From contig JAITYX010000022.1 in the NCBI GenBank assembly GCA_021018815.1, positions 2,790,001-2,854,000 on the forward strand: 64,000 nt of DNA. The letters run 5' to 3'. This DNA comes from Talinum fruticosum. Lineage: Eukaryota > Streptophyta > Magnoliopsida > Caryophyllales > Talinaceae. The translations under genes were made by a program, and so were the position numbers. Under the pieces are notes generated by a model, which did not search any database, was not told the origin of the DNA, and saw only the letters and a program-made list of their open reading frames with translations. This document shows positions 12,851 through 24,339 of this stretch, piece after piece (the first letter of the stretch is position 1; each line of letters starts with the position of its first letter).

Positions 12851-14426
12851 TTAGACTTTGCTTATTTGGAAAGTTATGGAATGACAACAAATTTGATGTC
12901 TTTGCATTTAAGAATATCGTGGAGCAATTTTGGAGACCAAACTATGGTTTTTAGGCGAAAGAAATCACGTATAATGTTTTCCCTTTCAAATTTTTCCATT
13001 GGAGGGATAAGGAGATGGTTGTTGATGGTGAACCAAGGTTATTCGACAAATATGTTGTGCTTTTGAAGGAAATTACAGATTAGTCTGCAACCTTCGCAAG
13101 CATTAGAAGTTCTAACCCATGCCCCTTTTTGGATTAGGATTTATGATGCACCATTAGCGACAAGAAGGAAAAGAACATAAGAGCCTTAGTAGATTTAGTT
13201 GGGATTTCCGTGAAGATGGATTCAGATAAAGAGAAGTTTTAGGCAAAATATCTACGATTCAAAGTCTTAATGGACATGCAGGAACCATTCTCGAAAGAGG
13301 TATGGATTGAACCCGACGATGGTGGAGAGCTTTTGTTTGGATGTGAAATATGAGTGTCTACCAAATATTTGTTTCTTCTACAGACAAGTAAGGGCATATT
13401 GAGAAAAGCTGCTCCGATAAGGACAATGATGATGAGGAAGTAGTCTATCGGTTTGGGGATTAGATGAAGGTCTCGCCGTGGAATACATGAAAGGGCTCGT
13501 GAGCAAAGGTTTGCTAAAGGCTAGTAAGGTCACAAAGAAGCTTGTTTTCGTATCAAAAAATATGTGATGCATAATCCTAAGCCAAGTATTAAGGAAGTTG
13601 TTGAAAGCTTCCAAAAGGTTTCAATCAAGGTTACCGATGACGACGATAGGGCTACTGGACGAAGGCAAGGATGTTGGAAAGACAAATGACCAAAAACACG
13701 CTGAATGGGGTGGCTCAACAATCGGGAGTTCAGCGGTAGTCCTCAAGTAAGGAAGATGACGAGGTTGACAGCGAGGTGAACAAATCGGTTGGTCAAAATG
13801 GTACAAAGAATGATATGGTTGGGTAAAAATCTATCATTGAATATTGACTTTGTATCATGAACAAATGGATCGAAGCGTGACATTGACAATGTAGTTGACA
13901 TGCAAAATGATCCCCAGAAAAGATGAGGGAGACAAGGAAGTTGTAGAGATGAACACAAATAGCTTAGAGGTGGAGGCTAGTGTGCATTCCCGCCTTAAAT
14001 TATGAAAACTTTAGCTTGGAACTACCATAGGATTGGGAATCCATGAGCAATTCGAGGCTTGAAAGGCCTCTTGTTTGATCAATATCCCGATGTAGTCTTC
14101 CTGTCGAAAACTAAAATAAAAGACTAGGAGATGGAGAATTTTTAGAGATGTTGTTGATGATTGTAATCTTATTGATCCGGGCTTTGAGGGGGATGGCTTT
14201 ACTTAGATCAATAATAGAAAGGACTACGAGAATATTCAAGAATGGCTTAACTGTTTCACTCGCAAACTTTGAATGGAGGACACTTTTTCCTTTGAATCGG
14301 GTAATTCACTTATCAAAGAGAAGGTCGGATCATCTCCCTATCACATTGGAATGTACTCGACAACCAACTTAGTTGATATCCCCAAAGAGAAATGAAGATA
14401 GACCATGCAATTTTGAGAAGGTATGG
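12850..14426 (+). mobile_element. L1-type LINE relic, part 1: ORF1 and endonuclease
   Basis: Frame-broken remains of a plant L1 retroposon. Around 12985-13160 the fragments FYHWRDKEMVVDGEPRLFDK and HAPFW(I)RIYDAPL match the ORF1 (DUF4283) region. From about 14003, MKTLAWNYHRIGNP...RGLKGLL and then DVVFLSKTK match the start of the AP-endonuclease; FEWRTLFPLNRVIHLSKRRSDHLPI at about 14262-14343 is its C-terminal SDH motif. There are many stops and frameshifts, so it is inactive. It is interrupted at 14429 by a CACTA element and continues at 16063. Confidence 0.85.
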
Positions 14427-14429
14427 ATC

Positions 14430-16059
14430 CACTACTACGTAAATCACTTTTAACGACGGTTAAAAGGACAAACCGTCATGAAAAATAGATCGGTGGAATT
14501 TTTGTAAATAAGCGGTGTTGTTTACCACCTATGACGATGGTTGTTTCAATGAACCGACGTCATATGTTAGACTATGAACCTATTGCTACGGTTCATTGAC
14601 TTTTAACTACGGTTCTTTCATTTGAACTGTAGTTAAAAATTTTTCATTTTTAGGTTTAAAGTTTTTCATTTTTAGAAAACCCATTAACCCTAAGTGTGTC
14701 TCCCTCTCTCTCGCATCGAACGCCGCTTAATCCCCCTAACCCCTCTCTCTCTCTAGTCTCCCATCGAAACCCCCTTCTCTCTCTCTTCGGTCTTCCATGG
14801 AGCTTGAAAACCTCTATCTATCTATCTCTCTCATGGCCCTTGAAAGACCCATTTCTCTCTCTCTCTGGGTCTCCCATGGAGCTTGAAAACCTCTATCTAT
14901 CTATCTATCTATCTATCTCTCTCATGGCCCTTGAAAGACCTCCCCCTCTCTCTCTCTCTCATGGCGCTTGAAAGACCTCCCTGTCTCTTTCTTATGGCGC
15001 TTGAAAGATCTCCCTCTCTCTTTCTCTTCGAACGACCGCTTGAAAAATTGGGTGTGTCCGATCCGGAGGGTGAGCATCGTCGACGGCGTGTTCTTCACCG
15101 ATGAGACATTGGGCGCTTTCAATCTCCGAGGCTGAGCACCGTCGCTGGTGGAAGTGAAGACAATTGTCCCGACTCCTCCACCATCTTCCTCGCATGAGAC
15201 ATATTTCCGGAGACAGCAAGCAACGACTCGGTAGCAACAGCGTCCGATTCAAGTCGGAGTGAAATTGAAAAACTATCGATTATGGATCCGTAGAGACTTC
15301 ACACATGAAAAAAAGGAGAGAGAAAGAGAGCGAGAGAGATAGAGAGAGAGAGAGAGATCCACGACGAGAAAACGTCAAAATTGGCTCGGATCGGGGCTAC
15401 CGAATTCGAAGATAAGTTGAAACAGACCGATAAAGATCTCCAGTTCTACAAGTGTTTGATAGTATGAGTGTTTCTTTTTGAGCGATTGAATTTGATTGAA
15501 TAAACACATTTTGGATTTTGATGCAATTCATATTTCGGATCCGGCTTGTTAAATTCATGGTTAAAATCTCATTCTTCTCATTAGTTTTTAGTTTTTTAGA
15601 TATGGATTGTTTTTCTTAGTTTATATTTGTAGTGTTCAAATCTATTCTAGTGTTATAATATGGGCTTGATTTTGCTTGTATAATATGAACTGGAAACTTG
15701 AGACTCTTTCCGTTGTTTGAGCAATTTTGTGTTCATATCTTGTTGATTGTGTTACGCTATTGCGTTCCCAAAACATCTTTCCTTGGATAATTTATTTTTA
15801 AAAAAAATAATTGTATTTATGACAAAGAAACATTGTTATAGGTTATCCTATAACGACGGTTCTTCAAGAAGAACCGTTGTTGTAGGTCACCTATGACGCC
15901 GGCTTCCTTGAAGAACTGTCGTCATAGGTATTCTTTTTACTACGGTTTTGAACTGTAGTCAAAGGTGGTACATACAACAACGCCTACATACACAACACGA
16001 GGTTAACCGTAGTTAAATATCGTTTTTAACCATAGTTAAAAGTGGTTCCTGTAGTATTG
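14430..16059. mobile_element. Non-autonomous CACTA (CMC/En-Spm) transposon with 3-bp target duplication
   Basis: The left end CACTACTACGTAAATCACTTTTAAC... and the reverse complement of the right end CAATACTACAGGAACCACTTTTAAC... form imperfect terminal inverted repeats. It is flanked by ATC at 14427-14429 and 16060-16062, the 3-bp duplication expected of CACTA elements. Subterminal regions carry many ACGGTT / GACGGTT motifs in both orientations, as the superfamily does. The interior is CT- and CTAT-rich with no transposase frame. Removing it rejoins the flanking LINE. The second base of the right TIR core is mutated (CAA for CAC). Confidence 0.88.
14820..14960 (+). repeat. (CTAT)n and (CT)n microsatellites with a duplicated ~85-bp unit
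   Basis: Inside the CACTA element, the unit CATGGAGCTTGAAAACCTC(TATC)n...CTCATGGCCCTTGAAAGAC occurs twice (from about 14796 and 14875), followed by shorter variants CATGGCGCTTGAAAGA at about 14960 and 14994. Confidence 0.7.
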
Positions 16060-16062
16060 ATC

Positions 16063-17476
16063 ACGAGATGAGAGATGTAAACAAAAAAATTAAGGAAATC
16101 TAGAATGATAGCTTTATGCTAGGGAAGGGATCAAGGCTTACTGATTTTTGTATGTCTCTTAAAAATAATTTTAATATTCATTCCAAGGTGCAATCCCGGG
16201 AGGTCATTGATAGCAAATGTGGGTTAGTTCAGAAAGTTGAGGACTTCGAAGCTAAGAATAATATTATGTGGGCTCAACGTAGTCGAAAATATTGGTTAGA
16301 AAGTGGTGACAAAAATACTTCCTTTTTCCATGAGAAGGCTAATCAACGACAATTTAGAAACAAACTGTTGAAAAATTTAAGGTAATATGGGGTGTGAAGG
16401 GAAAGAGAAGATGAGGTGGAAGAGGAAATTACAAGGTACTTTATGAATCTGTTTGCCACCCGGGGAATTCGGGTATTACTCGTTGTGACTAGTCGGGTGG
16501 TACCCATTGTTTCAAGGGCTACAAACAAAAAGCTCTCATGTAAATTTATGAGGGATGATGTTATTAAAGGACTCCAACATACGTATCCTTCAAAGGCCTC
16601 GAGGCTCGACGGTATGCCTGCTATTTTTTCAATCTTTCTAGCGTGTTGTTGGGAGGAATATTTTATCCTTTGTCCTTTGTGTCCTTGATAATGGTGTTTC
16701 CCGGATTATGTGAACCAAACGTTTATTCCCCTTATCCCAAAAATAAAAGCCCATTTGATCGTAAAAGATTTTAGGCTAATCGGTTTATGCAATGTTGTCT
16801 ATAATCTTATTTTGAAGACTTTTGTTAATAGACGGAAAGAGTTTTTACTTGATGTTATCCATCAATCCCAAAGTATTTTTCTTCCTGTTGGCTTATCATG
16901 ATAATGTTCTTATTGCTTCGAACATTTTCATTATTTTGCGAAGCGACCCTTGAGGACCAAAAAAGGCCATGTGGCTCTTAAATTTGGTATGAGTAAGGTA
17001 TATGATTACGTACAGTGATGTTTCGTGGAGGAGATAACGAGGACATTGGGGTTCCGTGATTCATTTGTTGGTTGGGTGATGCATTACTTTACTAGAGTTA
17101 CCCATAGTGTGTTGATAAATGGGATGCCATCTTCCTCTATTATCCTATGTATGTAGGGGTTTTCGTCAAAGCGACCACATTTTCCCTTACCTTTTTTGAT
17201 TTGTGCGGAGGGCTCGTCATCACCGATTAGAGATAGTGAGCGCAAAGGTCCGATCAATTGTATCCAATTAACACAATGTGCACCTGATCTCTCACTTGTT
17301 CTTTACAGATGATATATTTAGTTTTTGTGAGAGCAACACTAAGTGAGGTAAGTCAAGTTCTTGAAATTTTAAAACACTATGAGTTAGCTTCCAAACAAAG
17401 TGTTAATTTGGATAAATGGGATGTTTCCTATGACCGAAATGTGAGTGACCATATGCTTAATCTGCTCTGTGAGAGG
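16063..17476 (+). mobile_element. L1-type LINE relic, part 2: reverse transcriptase
   Basis: Continues the LINE in the same orientation. Around 16273-16330, RSRKYWLESGDKNTSFFHEKA matches the linker before the RT domain. At about 16590-16620, PSKASRLDGMPA corresponds to the KAPGPDG motif. NQTFIPLIPKIKA...KDFRLIGLCNVVY at about 16711-16800 matches RT motifs. FTDDI at about 17303-17317 stands in for the catalytic FADD. Multiple stops show it is dead. A hAT element splits it at 17477. Confidence 0.88.
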
Positions 17477-18397
17477 TAGGGATGGCAATGGGGCAAGTCG
17501 GGGCCAGGGAGTGCCCTCCTCGCTGCTGCCCAACCCCTACCTAGTCCCCGCTTTGGGGGAAGAAGATACTCCCTGTCCTCGGCCCCGAGGGTCCTCGATC
17601 CACTGGGTATATATGTTAAAAATTGACATATTTGAGACCTAAATAACTCAAATAAAATAGATCATTCTAAAAAATTAATCATTTTTCACTTACAATTCAT
17701 GCCAAAATAGACCTAGAACATCAAATCACCATAAATTAGAAAAAAAATCCACCGATCTAGCACTCGGAAAGCCACGATGGTGTGGTGGTGACGGTGAAGC
17801 GGCGGAGAAGCGAGACAAAATGATGATGTTGTAGTTTTTCTTCAAATTCATTATTCATGGAACTTTATAGTTGTTGAGAGTAGAGAAAGCAGGAAGAGGA
17901 GAGAGAGTAGGGTAGGGTAGGGCGGAGAGTATGGAAAAGGGGGAGCAGAGAGAGAGAGGAGAGGAAATACGCGGGCGACCACTACCGCAGTAAGAGCATG
18001 GAGAAAGGGGGAGATGAGATAATGGGTCGGTCGATCACCACCGCGAGTAGTATAGAGAAAGAGAGAGAGGAAAGAGAGGAGAGAGACTGGGGTGGGCAAG
18101 GATGGCCACCAAAGCGGAGTTATGGAGAAAGAGAGGGGAGAGAGAAGAGGGAGGCGAGAAAAGGTGTGGGAAATGAATGGGTAAAATTGCTTTGATAGTT
18201 AGGTTTAAACTACTATAAAATTCCCAAAATTCCCTTTTCTAAAAAAGGGGAACGGAGCAGGGAATAAGGATAAAAATAATCCCGTCCCCGCCCCAGTCTT
18301 TGACGAGGACAAAGGTTTTCCCTTCGTCCCCACCCCGTCCCCCATTCGAGGGAGGCCCCGTCGAGATCGAGGAATCCCCACCCCATTGCCATCCCTA
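17477..18397. mobile_element. hAT-superfamily non-autonomous element, copy A, with perfect 8-bp target duplication
   Basis: Terminal inverted repeats TAGGGATGGCAATGGGG / CCCCATTGCCATCCCTA bound 921 bp. The perfect 8-bp duplication GTGAGAGG lies at 17469-17476 and 18398-18405, the hAT signature. The interior is GC-rich near the ends (runs of CCCCGTCCCC) and purine-rich in the middle, with no transposase. Excision restores the LINE frame segment. Related copies are at 20144-20633 and 33428-34263. Confidence 0.93.
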
Positions 18398-18405
18398 GTG
18401 AGAGG

Positions 18406-19955
18406 TTGGGTTTTAAGGTTGTGGAAGTTCATGAACGCTATTTTGGTCTCTCTACCTTTATAGAAAGGTCTAAAAAGTGGTGTTTGCATATATCCACGAC
18501 AAAATTTAGAAGAAGTTAAAAGGTTGGAAGGAGAAATTCTTGTCTCGAGTGGAGAAGGGGGTGTTGCTTAAAGTAGTAGCACAAGCTATACCTACCTATG
18601 CCATGTAATGTTTTGAGGTTCTATAAATGATTTGCGACAATTAGGGGCTTGTATAGATCATTTTGGCGGGCGAAGATGTTGAAAAGTACAACATTTCTTG
18701 GGCCAAATGGGATGTCATTTGTGTCTCCAAGAAAAATGGGGGTATGAGTTGTCATAGATTTAATTGTTTTAATAGGGCTTTGCTTGCAAAATAATATTGG
18801 AGATTAGTTACAACTCCGACTCTTTGGAGGAAAAAATATTAAAGTCAAAATACTACCTCAATTGTGACTTTTTGGAAGCTGGCGTGGGACATCAATCAAG
18901 CTACACTTGGAAGAGTTTGATGAAGGCCAACCCATTGGTGGAGTTAGATGGCATATTACAAATGGTTCAAAGGTGATAATTTGGTGTGATAAGTGGTTGC
19001 CTACCACAAATGGAAATAAAGTAGTCATTCCTTTCATTTTGCTTGACCCGAGTGTGAATATGTTGATTGATGATGAGGCTAGGTACCGGAGAGGTGACCT
19101 TATTGATATGTGCTTTAATACTTAATAAGCTTGTGAATAAAATCCATACCTTTCAATCTTATGGAAGTTCGGGATGAGATTATTTGGAACTTATTCCCTT
19201 ATTTTGATTTTTCAGTTAGCATGACATATGAAAATGACACGGAAGATGGATAAGGTGGCTCGAAATGATAAAGGGGATGGTACATGTCGAGATCATGATG
19301 GAAGTCGGGATATGATTTGGAGGATTGAAACACTACCACCAAGTGAAACATTATGGGTGGAGGGCCTGTAAGGATGCGTTACCAAGTCTATTAATTTGGT
19401 AAAGAAGGGTGTCCAAGTTGATTCGATCTATCCTAGGTGTGGAGTGGGTTATGAGACTAATATCCATTTGGTGTAGGATTGCGAGGTTGCAAGATTGGGT
19501 TGGAAGCTTAGTCCGTTCCAATTTGACATGGTAGGCAAGAAGTATGTGGAGGTGGGAGATTTGATTTTTGATAAGCTTCGTAAGTTAGAGAAATGCTCGA
19601 GAGGGTTTCATGTTGACCATCATGTGGATCTCACGATATGTTCAAAACATATGGGTATTTGACAAGAATGTATGTGAGCCAATGAAGGTTGCTGCCATGT
19701 TGTGGTTTTTCGTACCATGTACTTGTTAGCCTAAGCAAATGAGGACATAAGGCATGGCCAAGGGGTAAGGTAGGGGATGGGTGGGTTGCTCCATGGTTGA
19801 GAATGCTCAAACTTAATGTTGATGTGACTTGTGGAAATAATGGGGATGATGCTCATGGGATAGAGGTGATGTTCTTGGAACTAAGTTTGCATATATGGAG
19901 GTAAGATGGTGTGTGGAAGCCATGGAGGCAGCAACGTTAAGATGGGGAATGAATA
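18406..19955 (+). mobile_element. L1-type LINE relic, part 3: RT thumb, zinc-binding RT region, start of RNase H
   Basis: Readable matches in shifting frames: LLKVVAQAIPTYAM (about 18565-18605), GGMSCHRFNCFNRALLAK (about 18740-18790), VRWHITNGSKVIIWCDKWLP (about 18944-19000), the zinc-binding region SIYPRCGVGYETNIH (about 19424-19470), and an RNase H start LKLNVDVTCGN (about 19807-19840). Interrupted again near 19955. Confidence 0.85.
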
Positions 19956-20995
19956 TGGGTGTTCACAGTTTGGTTCGCTTAGTTTTTAACCGATTAACCG
20001 GATCTCATGGTTCTTGACAATATGGAATGGAAGCGTAAGCGGAGAAATGAAATACTTCGGTTTGGTTCATTGGTTAATCGACAAGGGCAAAGAATTTAGC
20101 AAGTGATTTTGGAAATCTTACCCAACCCAACAGCGACCATCGTTAGGGATGGGAGTATAACCCAGATCCGAACAACTCTGCCCCAAATCCGCTCCGATTT
20201 TTGTGGGTATGGGTATAAAAAAATTGATATTTTCGGGTATGGGGTGGGTATTTAAATGGGTTCAGGTATGGGCAGGTATGGGTATAGGCTTCACCCGCCC
20301 GAACTCGAATCCATACTCGAATGTTTTTTTAAATAAAATTTGTTGGGTAACGGTGAGCAATAGAACAATTAAATATGTTTATCGATGTATAATTACTAAT
20401 TTATGATAGATGTAAGAGATTTTTGTTGCTATTCATCACTAATACCAAATTACGGTAGTATAAAACTCGATGGATATTACTCTTTAACATTTATACATAC
20501 CCGAATACTACCCGATACACCAAAAATACCCGATGGGTATGGGTATGGGGATAGATTTTGAAAACTCGATGGGTATAGGTATGGGTATGGGTATGGGTAC
20601 GGGTATAGCGTACTTACCCCACGCCCATCCCTATCCATTGCCACCGCCCAACCCCGCAGCAGCAACCACTGCCCGATCCGATAGCGGCGACTATTAAGCT
20701 ACCCAACCCAACAAGCGACCTAGCCCATAAGGCCATTGTCCGCCCTGCCCAAAAATTTTCTACCCAATCAGCCTATAAACATATACACATTCTAAGTCTG
20801 CAAATATTAATTCAAATAAATAAGTAAATTACTAAATTATCCTACAATAATTTTTATTTTTTAAAAAACATATCGGTTTGGTTCTAATTAACCCTCGGTT
20901 TCGAAATTCCAAACCGGAATCGAACAACATATGTTATAGGTTCACCGGTTTTGTTAATTGAAAAATTAATCGATGCGGTTACCGGATAAATAGTT
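19955..20995. mobile_element. Insertion of uncertain class inside the LINE, containing a hAT element
   Basis: LINE RNase H sequence stops at about 19955 and resumes at about 20998. The left edge begins GGGTGTTCACAGTTTGGTTCG and both edges carry AACCGGTT-like blocks (left about 19980-20010, right about 20870-20960), as in some hAT-type elements. I could not define matching ends or a target duplication, so the class is open. Confidence 0.4.
20144..20633. mobile_element. hAT-superfamily non-autonomous element, copy C (490 bp)
   Basis: Ends TAGGGATGGG... and ...GCCCATCCCTA form short inverted repeats of the same type as copies A and B. The flanking octamers ACCATCGT (20136-20143) and TCCATTGC (20634-20641) agree at five of eight positions, consistent with an old duplication. 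The interior is rich in GGGTAT repeats on both sides. Confidence 0.65.
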
Positions 20996-20997
20996 CT

Positions 20998-21320
20998 ATT
21001 TGGCTGATTTGCGGTTCCATATTTTTGAACAACACCTAAGAATGAAGGTGGCCATGGAATTAGATGTACAATGGGTCGAGTTTGGGACTAATTGTCGGAT
21101 GTTCTACCATACTCTCGTGAAGATCAAGTCTCATGAAGATCAACTTTATGAATTTGCTTATAATAAGGTCGCACATTCTTTGGCTAAGTTAGCTTTAGTA
21201 GTTAAGCGAGGAGTTGATTGTCGTTAATAAGTGTCCTAGTGAAGTCATGGAGATTGTTGTTGAAAAACCTTTTGTTGTTGAGTAATAAAATATCCATATA
21301 TTTTATTTCAAACAAAAATA
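20998..21320 (+). mobile_element. L1-type LINE relic, part 4: RNase H C-terminus and 3' end
   Basis: VKIKSHEDQLYEFAYNKVAHSLAKLAL (about 21120-21200) matches the end of the RNase H domain of plant L1 elements (the N-x-VAD-x-LA motif, here N-x-VAHSLA). It is followed by an AATAAAATATCC...TTTTATTTC tail and an A-rich stretch to about 21320, the usual L1 3' terminus. Confidence 0.8.
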
Positions 21321-21436
21321 AACTTAATTATTGTCTATTAAATTCATCACTTTGTTAAAAATACATATTGAGCCAACTTTAGTTTGGTGTTCGTATTTGC
21401 GTTTGGATAAGATAAACCATTTAACCACTTCTATTT

Positions 21437-21885
21437 TGTTCAAAAATTATGACATAAAGAAGAAAGAAGAGCATGAGGTTTCGAAGCATAACGTGAAGTT
21501 ATGACATAAAGATACCATGACAAAATAAGAAAGAAGACAATTTGTCCCTCAAATAATGATGTCATTTTCTACCTAAAGATACCTTACATTTTATATATAA
21601 GAATGTTTTTTGATTAGGTGGAGACATCAATCTTTTCACGAGTGAAATTAGAGAGTACTAAAGTATATTGCTTCCTTTATATTTTGAAGACCCGTTTCGA
21701 TTTTGTTTAAGCAATTTTTCTTATTTTTGTGACAAATATTGTAAGTATTATGTTTACAATTTTGTGTTATATTTTATAAAATTTGAAGTTTGTGTTATAT
21801 TTTGAAGTTTATTTATATGCATCTTTTATTACTCATGTTTTATTAAGTTTTACGTTACTCTAATATTTATTTTTCTAGGATCCTG
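21437..21885 (+). repeat. 5' LTR of an old LTR element
   Basis: Begins TGTTCAAAAA..., and most of it (to 21790) is repeated in the same orientation at 24253-24339 plus 27857-28101, with point differences and small indels. The end is placed just before the primer site at 21892; the exact last base is unsure. Confidence 0.75.
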
Positions 21886-21891
21886 CTAAGT

Positions 21892-21904
21892 TGGTATCGA
21901 GCCA
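21892..21904 (+). promoter_or_regulatory. Primer binding site, initiator tRNA-Met type
   Basis: TGGTATCGAGCCA differs by one missing base from TGGTATCAGAGCCA, the common tRNA-iMet primer site of plant copia elements and also of plant pararetroviruses. It sits right after the 5' LTR. Confidence 0.7.
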
Positions 21905-24252
21905 TAATTGTTATTGTATTTTAATTATTGTCCGTGTATTTAGACGTTGGTTAAACGTTGGTCGACCTTAAATCCGTTGGTCAACCAAGTAGTGGTGGTC
22001 CCGGTAGGTAGTCCTGTTGGTCTTGTCATTTGCTTTAGTATTGTATTTAAAATGCATTAATTGTGACTTCTAAATTACGCAGACTATTTTCATTTGGGTC
22101 TAATAGTAATTCTAGCGACATAATTAATAGTCAAGAGATTAAAAGAGAACATTTATTTAAGGCCCCATCGCCTAATGAATATCATAATTGGATTATATCT
22201 AAGGTCAAGGCCGAGACAATTTACAAAATAGTTACATTTGATTTTTCCACTACTTATTCAGTCAAAACTCATGAAGCAATTATTAGTTTACAAAATGATG
22301 TACAAACAATTTCATTAATCAAACAAGAGTCTATTAATAATCATTTAAGGGCAAATTATAGATTTATGCACATAGGTCTTGTTCAAGTTACTTGTTAAAA
22401 TTTTTATGCGAAAAGTAATTAACGCCCTATTTATATGGCTCTCACGGACAAGCGATTAAAGAAATACAAGTCGTCTTTATTAGCTATAATTCATACTAAC
22501 ATTTGTAATGGTCCAGTTTTCTTCAATTGCTAACCATATTTCTCTGTTGATCTCACTACAAAAAGCTGAAATACCGACGGGTTTTCAGACGAAATTTGCC
22601 AAATTCCGACGGGATTTGCCAAATTCCAATGGGAATTCAGACGAGTTCCGACGGGAATTGCAAAAACTAAAAAAAAACCGTCGAATTCCCGTCGGAATGT
22701 CCGAACGGGTTCTTATTAGAGGGAAAAGGATTTAAATATTTTGTATTAAGGTTTGTAGAAATTAGTCTAAAATAAACTTTATACATAACAGACAAAGTTT
22801 TTAAAATCATAAAATTCCTCACCTTGCATGAAAACATAGAAGGAAAAAGGAAAAGGTATACAAAAGGCCGCAGATTACCAGTTGTTTTCTCATTCAATAA
22901 CCTTTCAAGATATCAAAATACCAGTCCAAAACAAATTTCATTCCTTACAAATTTCCCTCCTTTACCCTACAAAGCTAGCTGTCACAAATCCTATCGCTAC
23001 CCAATACCATGTTAAGTTTACGGAACATTTGTTTCTTACAAATTATAAATCCCTCTATCCAATTATCTTATCCGACAATTTATCCAACAAAGTTTTGGAA
23101 ATTTTCATTATCATACCGACCACCCTCAAAAGAACCGATGATTCTACGAGTTTATTCTTATAGATTCGCATTCAATTGACTTTACCCACACAAAAGACAA
23201 AACAACTCTTGACTACATACTTTATTCCAAGTGCATTATCCGACATGTTGTTGGTTTCCATGAGTGGAAGAACCCATTTAAAGAGAGACAATTTTCTATC
23301 CCCTATCAACCACAATCTTACAATTATAGCGATTATAAAATGGCTTGGTATAGAGTATTTCTCTATAGACCGGATGTCCACTCCTAGTTCTTCAATTTTC
23401 ATGATACTTGCTCTACAAACTTTCAAGTATGGTTCTATCATTGGTGGACCCTTTTTGGTGCCACTTGCTCTATTTTGCCAACAAAAGTTAGAAAAGGATG
23501 GGATCAACGGCTCAACTTTTGATCCTTTTGCAAAAGAAGCATAATTCTTTCGGACATTTAATGTTCCATGAATTTTTAGTTGGGAATATCAATTTTAAAA
23601 TTACCAAGCAAAATCCTTATGCATTACCAATGGTCAATATTTACAAGGTTAGATGGTGACCGAGTATAAGACTATACTCTGCAGCAAGGAGAATGTTCAA
23701 CATTTTTTAAAGACTAAAACAAAGAAATATACGTTGTTTAATCTACCCAGGCCGTAGCACCAAAACCCAACAAGCTTGAACCATCTTCTATTAATCCTTC
23801 TACTCCGAAAAAAGCAAAATTCTTTAAGTATAAAAGGGTCACAAAAATCTTGTTAAAAAGGTTTATCACAAAAGCAATGTAATCTTTTAGAAATCCTTAA
23901 AGATAAGCTCGAACTTCGAAAAATTATTTACAAAAGCATATGGCACAGGACAATTCGGAAAGTGATGAAGATGCTAATTCTACAACATCCTTTACACACC
24001 TTGATCCATTTGGAGGTCCTTGTTCGCAAGGCCCCTTTGAGACTAAAAAAAAAGAGTCCGCAGGTAACTCCGACAAAAGTAATGGTCATTTTCTAGTCAT
24101 TGTCGTTTTACATGTATGTTGAGGGAATCCTTCTACGGTTAATATACCTATTCGGGATACTTACAAATATTAGCCTACTAAAATTTTATCCTACTTTATC
24201 TTATTGCACAACCTTTTCAAAAGGTATCACAAAAAGAAGGAAGGAGACAATT
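21905..24252 (+). mobile_element. Internal region of the old LTR element (decayed coding)
   Basis: About 2.3 kb between the LTRs, with only short frames. One of 111 codons lies at 22063-22398 and is not recognised. Around 23326-23478 an in-frame stretch, with one stop, is rich in aromatic residues (motifs YKMAWYRVFLY and FQVWFYHWWTLFG). This recalls the N-terminal part of plant pararetrovirus-like and related polyproteins, a resemblance from memory only. No protease, RT or integrase motif is readable, so the element is truncated. A polypurine-like tract (AAAAAGAAGGAAGGAGACAA) at about 24231-24250 precedes the 3' LTR. Confidence 0.55.
22554..22715 (+). mobile_element. CACTA element terminus (fragment)
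   Basis: CACTACAAAAAGCTGAAATACCGACGGG starts with a CACTA-type terminal repeat. It is followed by repeated CCGACGGG/GAATTC...GACG motifs and their inverted form CCCGTCGGAAT, typical of subterminal repeats. The opposite terminus is not found, so this is a remnant. Confidence 0.6.
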
Positions 24253-24339
24253 TGACTTTCAAAACTTGTGACATAAAAAAGAAAGAAAAGTATGAGGTTT
24301 CGGAAGATAAACGTAAAGTTATGACATAAATATACCATG

